Shown: positions 45,200-55,726, numbered from the stretch's first letter. The stretch: 64,000 bases of DNA from Ignavibacteria bacterium (GCA_013204605.1 JABMNI010000069.1:1-64000); one strand, 5' to 3'. Made by a program: numbers and translations. Notes: generated from the letters alone by a model not told the origin.

Positions 45200-47380
45200 C
45201 TACGGCGTGAATTTTAGATAGATACTTCCAGTTATGTTTCGCGGGAGTCCGGATTCGATGTAGGGGATTCCACCGGCGGTGTTATCGGGGTTAATCCAAG
45301 CCGACGCCATGTAGGTGGAATTAAGAACGTTATTTACACGAATCATGGCTGTGCAGTTTAGAAATTTTGAAACGATTTCAATTGTTCCTCCAGTGGCAAC
45401 ATCAATGGTTTGCATGGCATCTACCTGGAGCGCGTTCGCATCGTCGGCGTAGTAACCTGATATGTTTCTCCATTCTATTTCGGCGAATAAACCAGTGTAG
45501 TCTGGAGAGTCATACCGAAGTCGTAATGTTGACGACATTGGAGGAATTCCTGGCATCGAATTTCCGGCGTAGGATGTTGTGTGGCCAGCCACGGTTGTGT
45601 CTATAAAGCCCGAGTCGATAGCATACGTTTTGTATTCGGATTTCATTATTGATAACGCGCCGTACAACGACAAATGAATGTTAGTTTTTACAGCAAAACC
45701 TAGCTCTGCACCGATACGTGTGGAGTGCCCGGCTGTCATGTAAAAACGGCCATTTCTGTACGGAACAATGTCGTTTTTTACATCTATAAAAAACAACGCT
45801 GCATCGTACGTAACGCTTGCAAAGAACGATTCGAATCCTTCGGCGCCCTTGATACCCAACTCGTATGTGGTGCTTCTAATTGGTTCCAGCAGCGGGTTAA
45901 TGGAGGTAATGGTGTCTTCGCCTCTAACCGACGGCGGATCAGTTTCATTTCCCGCAGGTACTTCTATCCCGCCGCCAAGGTTTGCATATATGCTAGCCCC
46001 CTCGTTCAATTTGTACGTGGCACCAAGTTTGGGAATAACCTGTTGAAATGTTTTGTCTGAGTTAATAGTTGGCACAATTCTGTTTTCGTAGAAGTAGCTT
46101 ATAGCGTCGAACCGAAGTCCACCAATCAAACTAAACTCTTCTGTCATATACTCAGCCTGTACAAAACCACCAACATCCAGTGCTCCCTCGCGCTTGTTGT
46201 CTCTCAGTTCAGTTCCCCTACTCTTCGTTGCCGTATCTAGTGAGTAAAACAGAATCGCCCCGTCTTGATATTGCAAATCAGTACCCAGCAGAACTTTAAA
46301 CAACGAATTTTGTCCAACGGCTGTAGTGTTCCGGTATACGGCATTACCACCCGTATGATAACGTGTAAAATCCCGCCACGTATTTCGCTCTGACCTTTCA
46401 AGAGCCTTACTCTGAACGTACATCGTGCCCATCAAACCATTGGAGTTATCAAAGGCGTGGTCGAACGTTGCACCAATCCGCCCCAGTTTATTATTCCGCA
46501 TTTCATCACGTAAAGTATACGTTGGGTTGTACACTGCCGGATTGGTTTGTGCCTGTTGCGGGTTGGCTTCGTATTGCTCCTTGGTTAGCGCGCCTGGAAT
46601 TCTGTACACATTCGAGGCCGCGGTGGCAAATATTCCAACGTTCGTTCGGTTACTTGGGTGAAGTACGAAGCCCACTGTTCCCTGCACCAGCGATGACGCC
46701 GAATGTGCCCGCCATCCGTCCATAGAAGTGTTGTTTATGGAAACATACGCCTGCCCATTACCCAAAGGTGTATTTGCCAGCAGCGCGTTTTGCATAAACC
46801 CAAAGCTTCCAACCGCCGATGATGCATTTATAAGGGGCTCGGTGGTTGCCGGCACAGACGACAACATTATTACTCCGCCCGAGGCATTACCCCAAAGCGC
46901 GCTGGCATTTGACCGAATCACCTCTATACGCGAGGCATGAACCATATTCAGCAAATCAAACGATGTGCGTCCATCCGGTTCGGTTTCCGGAATTCCATCC
47001 TGATAGTACCTAACTCCACGTGACGTTCCGGCGTTTGAGCGTTGTCCTGAGCCGCGAGCCCCAAAGCCCCTTACCTGAATTCGAACATCGTTACCGCCCG
47101 TACGAGATTGGGCCACCACACCGGGCACCAAGGTAAGCGCCTGGTCGAGTCCAAACCCCCGCTGCGTTTGCAAGGAAACCTGGGGTACCACCGTTATTGC
47201 CAGTGGGATTTCACGAATTTCTTCGGAAACTCGCCCAACGGTTACCAGTACCGTGTCGGACTTGATTTTCGTAGTGTCTTGCTGAGCAAATGTGGTACCC
47301 ATGCTAAATATCAGAGCTGCGATGGCCATGCTGGTGTGCATAACGCCGTAACGTGATGATGTTGTTACTTTTACGATCAT
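45200..47380 (-). CDS. TonB-dependent outer-membrane receptor (FecA/siderophore-like)
   Basis: 726 residues. The signal peptide ends MGTTFA|QQ; a start at Met14 (47341) is possible. The plug domain runs from about 55 to 175 (LAITVVPQ, DQALTLVPGVVAQSRTGGND, QVRGFGARGSGQRSNAGTSR, YYQDGIPETEPDGRTSFDLL, IEVIRSNASALWGNASGGVI). The rest is a 22-strand barrel ending in an aromatic-rich strand (ITGSIYLKF). The motifs fit ferric-siderophore or similar receptors. Adjacent genes give no substrate hint. It is convergent with mraY and divergent from the first arylsulfotransferase gene. Confidence 0.9.
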   Translation of the reverse strand: MIVKVTTSSRYGVMHTSMAIAALIFSMGTTFAQQDTTKIKSDTVLVTVGRVSEEIREIPLAITVVPQVSLQTQRGFGLDQALTLVPGVVAQSRTGGNDVRIQVRGFGARGSGQRSNAGTSRGVRYYQDGIPETEPDGRTSFDLLNMVHASRIEVIRSNASALWGNASGGVIMLSSVPATTEPLINASSAVGSFGFMQNALLANTPLGNGQAYVSINNTSMDGWRAHSASSLVQGTVGFVLHPSNRTNVGIFATAASNVYRIPGALTKEQYEANPQQAQTNPAVYNPTYTLRDEMRNNKLGRIGATFDHAFDNSNGLMGTMYVQSKALERSERNTWRDFTRYHTGGNAVYRNTTAVGQNSLFKVLLGTDLQYQDGAILFYSLDTATKSRGTELRDNKREGALDVGGFVQAEYMTEEFSLIGGLRFDAISYFYENRIVPTINSDKTFQQVIPKLGATYKLNEGASIYANLGGGIEVPAGNETDPPSVRGEDTITSINPLLEPIRSTTYELGIKGAEGFESFFASVTYDAALFFIDVKNDIVPYRNGRFYMTAGHSTRIGAELGFAVKTNIHLSLYGALSIMKSEYKTYAIDSGFIDTTVAGHTTSYAGNSMPGIPPMSSTLRLRYDSPDYTGLFAEIEWRNISGYYADDANALQVDAMQTIDVATGGTIEIVSKFLNCTAMIRVNNVLNSTYMASAWINPDNTAGGIPYIESGLPRNITGSIYLKFTP

Positions 47381-47446
47381 TTATTTATGTAACCTAACCA
47401 CCGAAATTGGGTTATGGTAAATCTGGTGTGAGAAAGTATTGGATTG

Positions 47447-47467
47447 CGATTTACTGGCACTAAATCG
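47447..47467. promoter_or_regulatory. Inverted repeat between divergent TonB receptor and ASST genes
   Basis: CGATTTA (47447-47453) and TAAATCG (47461-47467) form perfect 7-bp arms around a 7-base spacer. The site lies between the divergent starts at 47380 and 47502 and could be an operator shared by both genes. Confidence 0.45.
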
Positions 47468-47501
47468 AGATGCACTCTTGGGTAAACTGAACTTAATAAA
47501 C

Positions 47502-50500
47502 ATGTATAAATTCAACCATAGCAAATTACAACCAAGAGTGATTTTAATAATTACTCTTTTAGCCGTGCTTTCGTGCATTGGTGGACGGATTAGTGCACAA
47601 GTGGGACTGAGAGACTTTGAAGTTCAGGTACTGGGTCATCCGGCTCCCGGTTACGTGTTTATGGCTCCCGTATCGATGGACAGTTTTGGCATTTTGGACC
47701 ACTCAGGAAAGAATGTATATCGTTTTGCAAATGCAGGCACATTGAATTTACACGTGCAAACCGATGGCACACTTTTGTTTGTGAATTCTGCGAAGAAGGT
47801 GGTGTATAGGATGAACGCTCAGTTCCAAATTATAGATACGTTGAGGTTTTACGGGGCGGGCACTTTCGATTTTCATGAGTGCAGAATGACGGGGAAGAAT
47901 CAGTACGTCATTAACGGGACTGAGACGCGGTTTATGGACATGTCGAAAATTGTTCCAAACGGAAAAAAAGACGCCTCTGTACTTGGATCGATTATTCAAG
48001 AAGTAAATCTTAGTGGCCAGATACTTTTTCAATGGAAGTCGTTAGATCATATTCCGGTTAGTCAAGCAACAGACGATGTTGATTTATCCCAGCAAATTAT
48101 CGATTACATTCACGTAAATGCTATTAATCTAGATAACGACGGGAACTTCATAGTATCTGGCCGCAACATCGATCAGGTTTTTAAGATCAACCGAACCACC
48201 GGTGACCTGATGTGGCAGATGGGTGGCAGTGCTGCAAAAAAATCGGATTTCAAATTTGTTAATGACACAGTAGATGGTTTTGTTGGTTTTTCACATCAGC
48301 ACGATGCCCAAAGACTACCAAACGGAAACTTGATTCTTTTCGACAACGGCAATCTTAAGCCTAATCCTTACACAAGAGCTGTAGAGTATGAAATTGACGA
48401 GCTAAACAGGAAAGTAAAAAAGGTTTGGGAGTATAGAAAGTCACCAGACGTGTTTGCTGCGGCAACAGGTAGCGTTCAAGTGTTACCAAACAACAGTGTA
48501 TTGATAGGATGGGGAGGAACTGGCGGACGCGTAACCGCAGAGGAAGTGGACAGAGATAAAAAAATACAGGCAGTTTGGTTGGCAGCCGATGGAACTGCTT
48601 ATGGTTCGTACAGAGTTAAAAAAACCGTGTTTGCTATGACCGGCATTGACAAAAATATTTCGACAGTTGGTTCAACAGAGTTCAGTAATCAAGATTCTAC
48701 CACTCACGTTTCGTTGGATGTGCGGACGTCAACTAAATCTACTTCTGTAATTGTGGAGCACCACAACTACCGCCCATTTAATGCGAGCTTTTCAACAAGC
48801 GAGGATGCCGAGGAAGTAGCTACAAGGTGGATAGTTCGCGTGAAAGAAAAGAATGCTTTGACAGGTAATCTAGTATTTGATTTTTCTAAACTTCCAATTG
48901 TGATTTCACCGAAAAACGTCAGATTGTATAGACGCCAAACCGAGGGTATTGGAGACTTTACCTATGTCCCTGGTGTTTATGATTCAGTTCGTAAAACCAT
49001 GACAATTGATTTTGCCGCTGGAGAGTACGTGCCAGGATACTTGATCAAATTGAATCCCGTTATTACTTTACCAGTAGCTAATTCAAGTGTTAATACTGAG
49101 GCCGTAAAATTTAACTGGACAAGAGCTTTGGAAGCAACCAACTATGAAGTTGTCATCTCTAAAAATTCAAATTTTGCGTTGCCGATTTATAGCACACAAA
49201 CAACAGACACTTCCGTTACGTATCAGCTGGATTTCGGTACAAGGTATTATTGGCAAGTTCGGGTTAAGCGCGGCAACGTTGCCGGTAACTGGGTTGCTTC
49301 TGCCTTTTCAACGGGACTCTTGTCGGGCAAGCAAGTTGCACCAACCGTTACTGCGGGAGTTTGGAATGGCGAGATTCCGTTCAAGTGGAGGTCTTCAAAG
49401 AGCGCCAACACTTATCACGTTGTAATTAGTGATCCGCTATATGCAAATATCACCGTGCTTGACACCATGGTTAGTGATACCTCAATGTTGGTAAAACGCA
49501 CGCTGAAACCAAACAAGAATTATAACTGGAGAGTACGTCCTGAGCGGAGTCCGGTTTTGGGTGATTGGACGAGAGACACTTTGTTCACCGTCGGTCCACC
49601 CGCTCCTTTCCTAACTCTTCCTCTCGAGGACCAAGTTAGTGTATCACCTGTTGAGGTTAAGATTGCCTGGAATCAAGTTGAGGAAGTTCGAAAATTTAGA
49701 ATTCAATTGCGTCAGCTTGATAGCACTAACAATATTGTAAATTCTAAAGTTCAAGGCCATTCGCTTATTGTGGCTGGTCTTGCTTATGGCACTACCTACG
49801 AATGGCGCGGCAGAAGTATTGGTAAAAATGGTGCTGGTGATTGGGGAAATTGGCGTAGGTTTTCTACAGCTATACAGACGTTGTTGTTAGGTGTACCTGA
49901 TGCCTTGTCACCTGCCGGTGAGGTTTTGCCTACTAATGTAGAATTTAAATGGACGGCGGTAAAGTACGCTACGTCATACCGAATTCAAGTTTCACTGACT
50001 GATGATTTCAGCAGATTAGAATTTGATCGAGAAGTGATTGCCGACACGATGTCTGTCATTCAAAAGTTGTCGGCCCGTACTAATTATCAATGGCGGGTAA
50101 GAGCTGAGTTTGAAGGTGTACTTGGTTTTTGGTCTGATACGATAATGATCAAAACCTTGGGAACTGCACAAGCATTAGCACCAATATCACCAGCTATTGG
50201 CGCTGAAAATATAGATGTATATGGTGAGGTGCGGTACGTAACGGGTGAAGAATATGTTGGTTATCAGGTTGAATTGGCAACTGATTCAATGTTTACCAAT
50301 TTTACCAAGCTTGATGGAACAGAAAATGCAATACTGTTCGGTCCATTAGTCAAGGGTGTCACTTACTACTGGCGGACGATTGGTATTAAGACTGATAATT
50401 CCACAGATACCGGGGCAGTATCATACTTTACAACTGAGCGCGAAGTGATTTCTGGAGTAAATGATGGTGTTCCATATGACGCATTGATCACGACTTCGCT

Positions 50501-50717
50501 GAACTCCGGTTCTATTTTACTTGAAACATCCGATGTTGGCATTAGAGATGTTGAGTGCTACATGTATACAGGGGAGTTAGTTTATTCAGCTTCCTATCCT
50601 TCTACTACAAAAATGGTTCGATTGGATGTGCCAAACGTTAACTCCAACATCATCATTTTGGTAGTTCAACTTGGTAACAACCAAATTTACCGACGTGTTG
50701 TATTGATTAATCGGTAA
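47502..50717 (+). CDS. Secreted arylsulfotransferase (ASST)-like protein with FN3 repeats and T9SS-like domain, copy 1
   Basis: About 1071 residues from the ATG at 47502 (MYKFNHSKLQPR); the frame is also open upstream. The signal ends GGRISA|Q. Residues about 25-370 match Arylsulfotran_2: TFDFHECRMTGKNQYVINGT, YIHVNAINLDNDGNFIVSGR, WQMGG, GFSHQHDAQRLPNGNLILFD and SVQVLPNNSVLIGWG, with several conserved His. FN3-like repeats follow (YYWQVRVKRGN, YNWRVRPERSP, YQWRVRAEFEG). The C-terminus resembles a degenerate T9SS domain. ASSTs move sulfate between phenolic acceptors. It is a paralogue of 52514-55726, and its 3' end overlaps the convergent propeller gene by 11 bases. Confidence 0.82.
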   Translation: MYKFNHSKLQPRVILIITLLAVLSCIGGRISAQVGLRDFEVQVLGHPAPGYVFMAPVSMDSFGILDHSGKNVYRFANAGTLNLHVQTDGTLLFVNSAKKVVYRMNAQFQIIDTLRFYGAGTFDFHECRMTGKNQYVINGTETRFMDMSKIVPNGKKDASVLGSIIQEVNLSGQILFQWKSLDHIPVSQATDDVDLSQQIIDYIHVNAINLDNDGNFIVSGRNIDQVFKINRTTGDLMWQMGGSAAKKSDFKFVNDTVDGFVGFSHQHDAQRLPNGNLILFDNGNLKPNPYTRAVEYEIDELNRKVKKVWEYRKSPDVFAAATGSVQVLPNNSVLIGWGGTGGRVTAEEVDRDKKIQAVWLAADGTAYGSYRVKKTVFAMTGIDKNISTVGSTEFSNQDSTTHVSLDVRTSTKSTSVIVEHHNYRPFNASFSTSEDAEEVATRWIVRVKEKNALTGNLVFDFSKLPIVISPKNVRLYRRQTEGIGDFTYVPGVYDSVRKTMTIDFAAGEYVPGYLIKLNPVITLPVANSSVNTEAVKFNWTRALEATNYEVVISKNSNFALPIYSTQTTDTSVTYQLDFGTRYYWQVRVKRGNVAGNWVASAFSTGLLSGKQVAPTVTAGVWNGEIPFKWRSSKSANTYHVVISDPLYANITVLDTMVSDTSMLVKRTLKPNKNYNWRVRPERSPVLGDWTRDTLFTVGPPAPFLTLPLEDQVSVSPVEVKIAWNQVEEVRKFRIQLRQLDSTNNIVNSKVQGHSLIVAGLAYGTTYEWRGRSIGKNGAGDWGNWRRFSTAIQTLLLGVPDALSPAGEVLPTNVEFKWTAVKYATSYRIQVSLTDDFSRLEFDREVIADTMSVIQKLSARTNYQWRVRAEFEGVLGFWSDTIMIKTLGTAQALAPISPAIGAENIDVYGEVRYVTGEEYVGYQVELATDSMFTNFTKLDGTENAILFGPLVKGVTYYWRTIGIKTDNSTDTGAVSYFTTEREVISGVNDGVPYDALITTSLNSGSILLETSDVGIRDVECYMYTGELVYSASYPSTTKMVRLDVPNVNSNIIILVVQLGNNQIYRRVVLINR

Positions 50718-52515
50718 CGTCACTCCATTTTATAACGCCAATCTTTCCTGCGTCGGTAATGAACAAGAGTTGATCATCGTATAGCGCAGTTTTGCGGATG
50801 AACTTTGCATCTGCAATTGGAATAAATTTCCAAGATTTACTTTTTACGCTCAACACGTACAATCCGGCACTGGCCGATGCAATTACATTGCCTTCAATTT
50901 CATTGATGTCAAAACAGTACTTCTTGGTGCTCATGTCATCATCAAAATCGACCCGTCTAGTTTCGCCTGTAGGCCCTATTAAAAAAAGCTCGCCTCTTGC
51001 AGCGTAGTAAATTCCACGCGCGGTTTTTACGGCCCATTCGGCCTGCGTACTATCTACCGACGAAGCATAACGGTTCCATGTACTGGCGGCATCCGATGTC
51101 TGAAACAACCCCTTACTGGTAGATATTAAAGCTTGCCCGTCCGACGAGGATTCCATTTGCATCACCATATAGGATGACTCAACCGGACTATTTTGTTTTA
51201 CCCAAGTCTCTCCAAGATTCGTTGTGCTATACACCACGTTATCATCTACACTAAGTATCACTTTTTTGTCGCTAACAGCCGCAAAAAATTCATTGCCATT
51301 TCTGGTAGGTAATGGCGCGCGCACTAGTTCACCGGAGCAATCCTTTAACACATACAATCCTAGAATTCTCGAAACAAACCACCAATGACCTTGCGCTTCG
51401 AAAATTGACGCAACTGCACTATAGTCGATGCCACTACTAATTGGAACCAATGCCCGACCGTCAAAGTCAGCATAGTAACAGCCATTGTCGCGCGAACCAA
51501 CCAGCACCCTTGCAGACTCTATCAACACCGTAGCTATATCTATTCCACTCGTCGTTAACATTGGTGGTACTCGCAGTACTGCTCCCGAATTCGGTTCGTA
51601 TTTGAATAGCCCGCCCTGCTCGCCATTTATTCCCAGGTAAATAACTCCATTTCTTGGTTCAACCTGTGTTATCACACCATCGGAGGCTTCATCAATCTTG
51701 GTCATACCAGCCTCACCAATTTTCAGATTCACCCACTCAAGTCCGCCGCGGTGATAACCAACCCACAATTTGTCATTTTCTAATCCTGCACCCGACCAAG
51801 CCCACGAATTCAAACCATACTGCGAGTAATTTCCGTTGGTATTGTACACGCACACAGTGTCATCAATCATAACTATAACATACTGACTATCGCATAGCAA
51901 TTTTGATTTTCGCACCGAATGTTTCTTAAATAGGCTTTTCTGTTTCCCAAGAACGTCCCACCAAATCTCACCCTCCGCGTCTTGCCCAACAAGTTCATCT
52001 CCGCAAAATGCAATTGCGCTAAACCGTTTAGCCCCTTTCACTACACTCCACGAGTTCCCCCAATTCGTTGAGGTAACGGGCTTTCCAGACTGTGTAAGCC
52101 CAACAATCATATTTTTTTTACGCTGAATGGATGACAACCCGTCCGTGTTTTCAAGTGCATCTAGCGTTTTCCATGACAATCCCAAATTTGTTGTGAAAGC
52201 CAATGTTCCTGTATTCGATAGCACCAGAATAGTGTCGGCATTCGAGACAATTGACACCACATTTTTATTACGTAAAGGTGGGCAGAGTGGAAGCCAATCT
52301 TTCCCCTTGTTGTACGACCGTAAAAGCGTATTTTGCGAGGCTATGATTAGTGCTTCGTTGCAAGCGGTTACAAGGTTGACTCCGGCTATTTCAATGCCAG
52401 ATAGGTAAGTGACTTGAGCGTGTGTTTTTTGAGCAAAGACATTGGTAGGTGTGGAAGCTAAGCACAGTAAAACTATTTCAAGTAGAGCAAACTTTTCGAA
52501 AATGATAAGTAACAT
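50707..52515 (-). CDS. Secreted BNR/sialidase-like beta-propeller protein
   Basis: 602 residues. The signal peptide ends PTNVFA|QK. Repeated blades with Asp-box-like cores follow (LRSYNKGKDWLPLCPP, FTTNLGLSWKTLDALEN, SWSVVKGAKRFSAIAFCG, STTNLGETWVKQ, TSDAASTWNRYASS), as in BNR/Ycf48-type propellers. There is no T9SS domain at its end (GVIKWSDVTD). Its ATG (52515-52513) shares the CATG at 52513-52516 with the divergent ASST gene. No other in-frame ATG, GTG or TTG is available before the signal cleavage site. It lies between two ASST paralogues. Confidence 0.75.
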   Translation of the reverse strand: MLLIIFEKFALLEIVLLCLASTPTNVFAQKTHAQVTYLSGIEIAGVNLVTACNEALIIASQNTLLRSYNKGKDWLPLCPPLRNKNVVSIVSNADTILVLSNTGTLAFTTNLGLSWKTLDALENTDGLSSIQRKKNMIVGLTQSGKPVTSTNWGNSWSVVKGAKRFSAIAFCGDELVGQDAEGEIWWDVLGKQKSLFKKHSVRKSKLLCDSQYVIVMIDDTVCVYNTNGNYSQYGLNSWAWSGAGLENDKLWVGYHRGGLEWVNLKIGEAGMTKIDEASDGVITQVEPRNGVIYLGINGEQGGLFKYEPNSGAVLRVPPMLTTSGIDIATVLIESARVLVGSRDNGCYYADFDGRALVPISSGIDYSAVASIFEAQGHWWFVSRILGLYVLKDCSGELVRAPLPTRNGNEFFAAVSDKKVILSVDDNVVYSTTNLGETWVKQNSPVESSYMVMQMESSSDGQALISTSKGLFQTSDAASTWNRYASSVDSTQAEWAVKTARGIYYAARGELFLIGPTGETRRVDFDDDMSTKKYCFDINEIEGNVIASASAGLYVLSVKSKSWKFIPIADAKFIRKTALYDDQLLFITDAGKIGVIKWSDVTD

Positions 52516-55500
52516 GGAAAAATGCAGCGTGAAACTGCGAATAACGAAATGCCTTCAATGGTATTTCACTGTTTGCGTTAGTCTTCTATGGGTCAGCTCA
52601 GCTATCTCGCAGGACAACTCTTTGCGCGACGTCGTAGTTGCTAATATAACTGTACCGAGTCCAGGTTATATATTTATATGTCCTGTTTCAATTGATTCGA
52701 TTAGCATTGTGGATAATACCGGACGCCATATTTGGAAGGATGAAAATCATTTTACTGCGAACTTAATGGTCGGTAAAAACGGAACTCTGACTCATTATAA
52801 CGGGCCTGCCAGAGCGTTTGTAAGAAGAAATGCTAAGATGGAGGTAATAGATACGTTACGCGCATCCGATGGTTACGATACTGACTTTCATGAGCTACTT
52901 ATACTCGACAAGAATAAGTATCTAATTACAGGGTTAAAAAACGTTCCAACTGACATGTCTCTTATCGTGCCTGGTGGAAGGACCGACGCTATTGTACTTG
53001 ATCACGTAATTCAAATTAGAACGTTCAAAGGCGAAACCCTTTTTGAATGGCACTCTATAGATCATTTCCCCGTAACGGTGGCTTGTGACGATGTAAGTCT
53101 CACTCAATTTGCAATAGACCCCGTCCACATCAATTCCGTGATTTTCGACGCCGATAGTAACCTTATTGTATCATGCAGAAATATGGATGCCGTAATAAAA
53201 ATAGATTTTTCTACCGGCAATGTTATTTGGGTTATAGGTGGGAGTAAATGCAAGGTTAACCAGTTCAAGTTTCTGAATGACACGGTAAATTCTTTTGTCG
53301 GTTTTACTCATCAACATTCAGTTTCCAGGCTGAGGAATGGGAATATTATCATGTTTGATAATGGTAATCTAAAAGCAATTCAAGAATCTCGAGTTGTTGA
53401 ATACCAGATTGATGAAACCAATAAGACTATCAAAAAGATTTGGGAATACCGAGGTACCGAATCAAGGTATGCGCCTACGATGGGCAGCGTTCAAGAGCTA
53501 TCAAACGGGCGGCTTGTTGTTGGCTGGGGAAGTTCCTCAAGTCCGTTTATCGGAGAGGAGATAGATAAACTATTGAATGTGTACACAACATGGAGTAGTC
53601 CTTCGGGAATGGACGTTAATGTGTACAGGTTGAGAAAGTATGTTTTCTTTATGACGGGTTTTGAAAAAACCATCACTACTCCAGGCGTAACAAACTTTTC
53701 TGATGCTGATAGCAACACCTATGTAAGCATAGATGCGAGCACAGTGAATACGTCCGTATATGCCGTTGTTGAACGCCATTCATACCAAGCTCATAACTTC
53801 AAGATTTCAACCGGTACTCCTTGTACAACTTATCCCATGAGGTGGACGGTCCGCTATACTGCACCCACTTCCATTGAAGGAAATTTAAAGTTTGCCCTTG
53901 GTGGCGTTGCCGGTATTGTTAACCCAAGTGTGTGCACGATTTATCGTAGGACAACTGAAGGTACTGGGGATTTCTTTCTGGTAACAACAACGTACGACGC
54001 GTTAACCAAGACGATTACCGCTCCGCTCGCCAGCGGTGAGTATGTAATTGGCAGCAATGTTTGTTTGAATCCAAAAACTATTTTACCACAGCTTGACTCC
54101 GTTACCAGTTTAAACAAGGTTACATTTACTTGGAGTCGTGGAATTGAAAATTCAGGCTATGTTTTTCAGGTTTCTACCAATCCTGAATTTTCGACTTTAT
54201 TGATTAACAAGAATGTAACAGACACATTCACCACGGCTGATATCGATAGGGGGGTGATCTACTTTTGGCGCGTATCATCAAAAAGAAACACTGAGCCCCC
54301 TACTTGGAATGGCTCCAGCTTTATTAGCAATTTGAATCCGGTTACGCTGTTGAGTCCCATCTTATTGACTGATACGGTTTCATTTGGTGGCGATAGTGAA
54401 TTTTTGTGGACCGTATCAAAGAATGCAACGCAATACAGATTGAGAGTTACAAATGGCGTGTCAGGCTTGAATACCGTTGACACTGTGATAGCGGATACTT
54501 CCGCTTTGATAACTATACGATTGCCCGGAAGTACGGGCATGCTATGGAAGGTACAAGCAATTCGAGGTGAAAGGGTGTCGGCATGGTCGGCCGAGCAAAA
54601 ATTGTACACCGGCATCATCCCACCAATTTTGATAAGCCCCTTAGATAATGAAATAGAAGTAAACTCATCATATGCTGAGTTAAAGTGGGCACCTGTGGCT
54701 GGAGTAACCATGTATCGCCTGCGTGCCACGTCAACCTATGGTTCAAGCACTACTACGTTGTTCGATGGGGTTGTATCTGGAACATCAAGGGTCTTTTCCG
54801 CACTTCCAAATTCATCTACTGTTCACTGGCAGGTTCTGAGTATTGGCAAGTACGGCGAGGGTCAATGGTCGTTCATTTGGAGCTTCAGAACAACTACCTT
54901 TAACGCCTTCCCGAAAGCCATCACTATATCGCCCAAGTTGAAGTCTGGTATTGAAAATGTCCGATTTGTTTGGAATAAGGTGAAAGGGGCTACGTATTAC
55001 ACATTCCAACTCACAACTAAGACAGATTTCAGTAAGCCAGAAACTACAATAACTGATATCGCCGATACATCCGTAGATGTTGGTTTGCTTCGACCAGAAA
55101 CCTCATACCGTTGGCGCATTGTTGGTTTGAGTGATATTGGTAATGGTGCTTGGTCAGATGCGGCAGACTTTTTCACAAGCCCTGATTCTATTCCATTGTA
55201 CCCTATCTATCCAAAAAGAGGAGATACCATTTATGCCTCGAGCGATGACGCTATTTTCACCGAGGGTAGTACCTACTCAAGGTATTCCGTGACAATAGAT
55301 TCAGATAGCACTTTTGCGACTCCGTCTGTTTACACTACTCTAAGTTCACCTGTTCGCCTTAGTGGGTTGCAGGAAGGCGCGCGATATTGGTGGTATGTAA
55401 CTGGAATCAAGCCCGATTCTACCAGTCGAAGTGGAATAGTTTCAAACTTCTCGGTTGGTCAGTTGTCTGAAGTTGAAGGTTCGAAACCACCAACAACCAA

Positions 55501-55726
55501 TCCAACGATAAAGTTGCAAAACGATGTGCTTTACATTTTTGCAGAAAAGCCCATTGAAAGTGTGTATCTATTTGATATTAAAGGGAATACGATTTTCAAA
55601 ACTGACGATAAAGCAAATGTCGCCCTCGGTATTAGTCTCAACGATCTTGCAAATGGTATTGTCTTGGTCCGCATAAACTACATAGGCGGAAATTCGACAA
55701 AATCAATAATTTTAGTTCAGCATTGA
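52514..55726 (+). CDS. Secreted arylsulfotransferase (ASST)-like protein with FN3 repeats and T9SS domain, copy 2
   Basis: About 1070 residues from the ATG at 52514; MISN four codons upstream is an alternative. The signal ends WVSSAIS|Q. The ASST region parallels copy 1: DTDFHELLILDKNKYLITGL, VHINSVIFDADSNLIVSCRN, GFTHQHSVSRLRNGNIIMFD, SVQELSNGRLVVGWG. FN3-like repeats follow (YFWRVSSKRN, HWQVLSIGKYGEG, YRWRIVGLSDIGNG). The C-terminus (LYIFAEKPIESVYLFDIKGN ... LANGIVLVRINYIGGNS) is T9SS-like. Two copies of the dispersed motif lie in the FN3 part. The start codon overlaps that of the divergent propeller gene. Confidence 0.82.
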   Translation: MEKCSVKLRITKCLQWYFTVCVSLLWVSSAISQDNSLRDVVVANITVPSPGYIFICPVSIDSISIVDNTGRHIWKDENHFTANLMVGKNGTLTHYNGPARAFVRRNAKMEVIDTLRASDGYDTDFHELLILDKNKYLITGLKNVPTDMSLIVPGGRTDAIVLDHVIQIRTFKGETLFEWHSIDHFPVTVACDDVSLTQFAIDPVHINSVIFDADSNLIVSCRNMDAVIKIDFSTGNVIWVIGGSKCKVNQFKFLNDTVNSFVGFTHQHSVSRLRNGNIIMFDNGNLKAIQESRVVEYQIDETNKTIKKIWEYRGTESRYAPTMGSVQELSNGRLVVGWGSSSSPFIGEEIDKLLNVYTTWSSPSGMDVNVYRLRKYVFFMTGFEKTITTPGVTNFSDADSNTYVSIDASTVNTSVYAVVERHSYQAHNFKISTGTPCTTYPMRWTVRYTAPTSIEGNLKFALGGVAGIVNPSVCTIYRRTTEGTGDFFLVTTTYDALTKTITAPLASGEYVIGSNVCLNPKTILPQLDSVTSLNKVTFTWSRGIENSGYVFQVSTNPEFSTLLINKNVTDTFTTADIDRGVIYFWRVSSKRNTEPPTWNGSSFISNLNPVTLLSPILLTDTVSFGGDSEFLWTVSKNATQYRLRVTNGVSGLNTVDTVIADTSALITIRLPGSTGMLWKVQAIRGERVSAWSAEQKLYTGIIPPILISPLDNEIEVNSSYAELKWAPVAGVTMYRLRATSTYGSSTTTLFDGVVSGTSRVFSALPNSSTVHWQVLSIGKYGEGQWSFIWSFRTTTFNAFPKAITISPKLKSGIENVRFVWNKVKGATYYTFQLTTKTDFSKPETTITDIADTSVDVGLLRPETSYRWRIVGLSDIGNGAWSDAADFFTSPDSIPLYPIYPKRGDTIYASSDDAIFTEGSTYSRYSVTIDSDSTFATPSVYTTLSSPVRLSGLQEGARYWWYVTGIKPDSTSRSGIVSNFSVGQLSEVEGSKPPTTNPTIKLQNDVLYIFAEKPIESVYLFDIKGNTIFKTDDKANVALGISLNDLANGIVLVRINYIGGNSTKSIILVQH

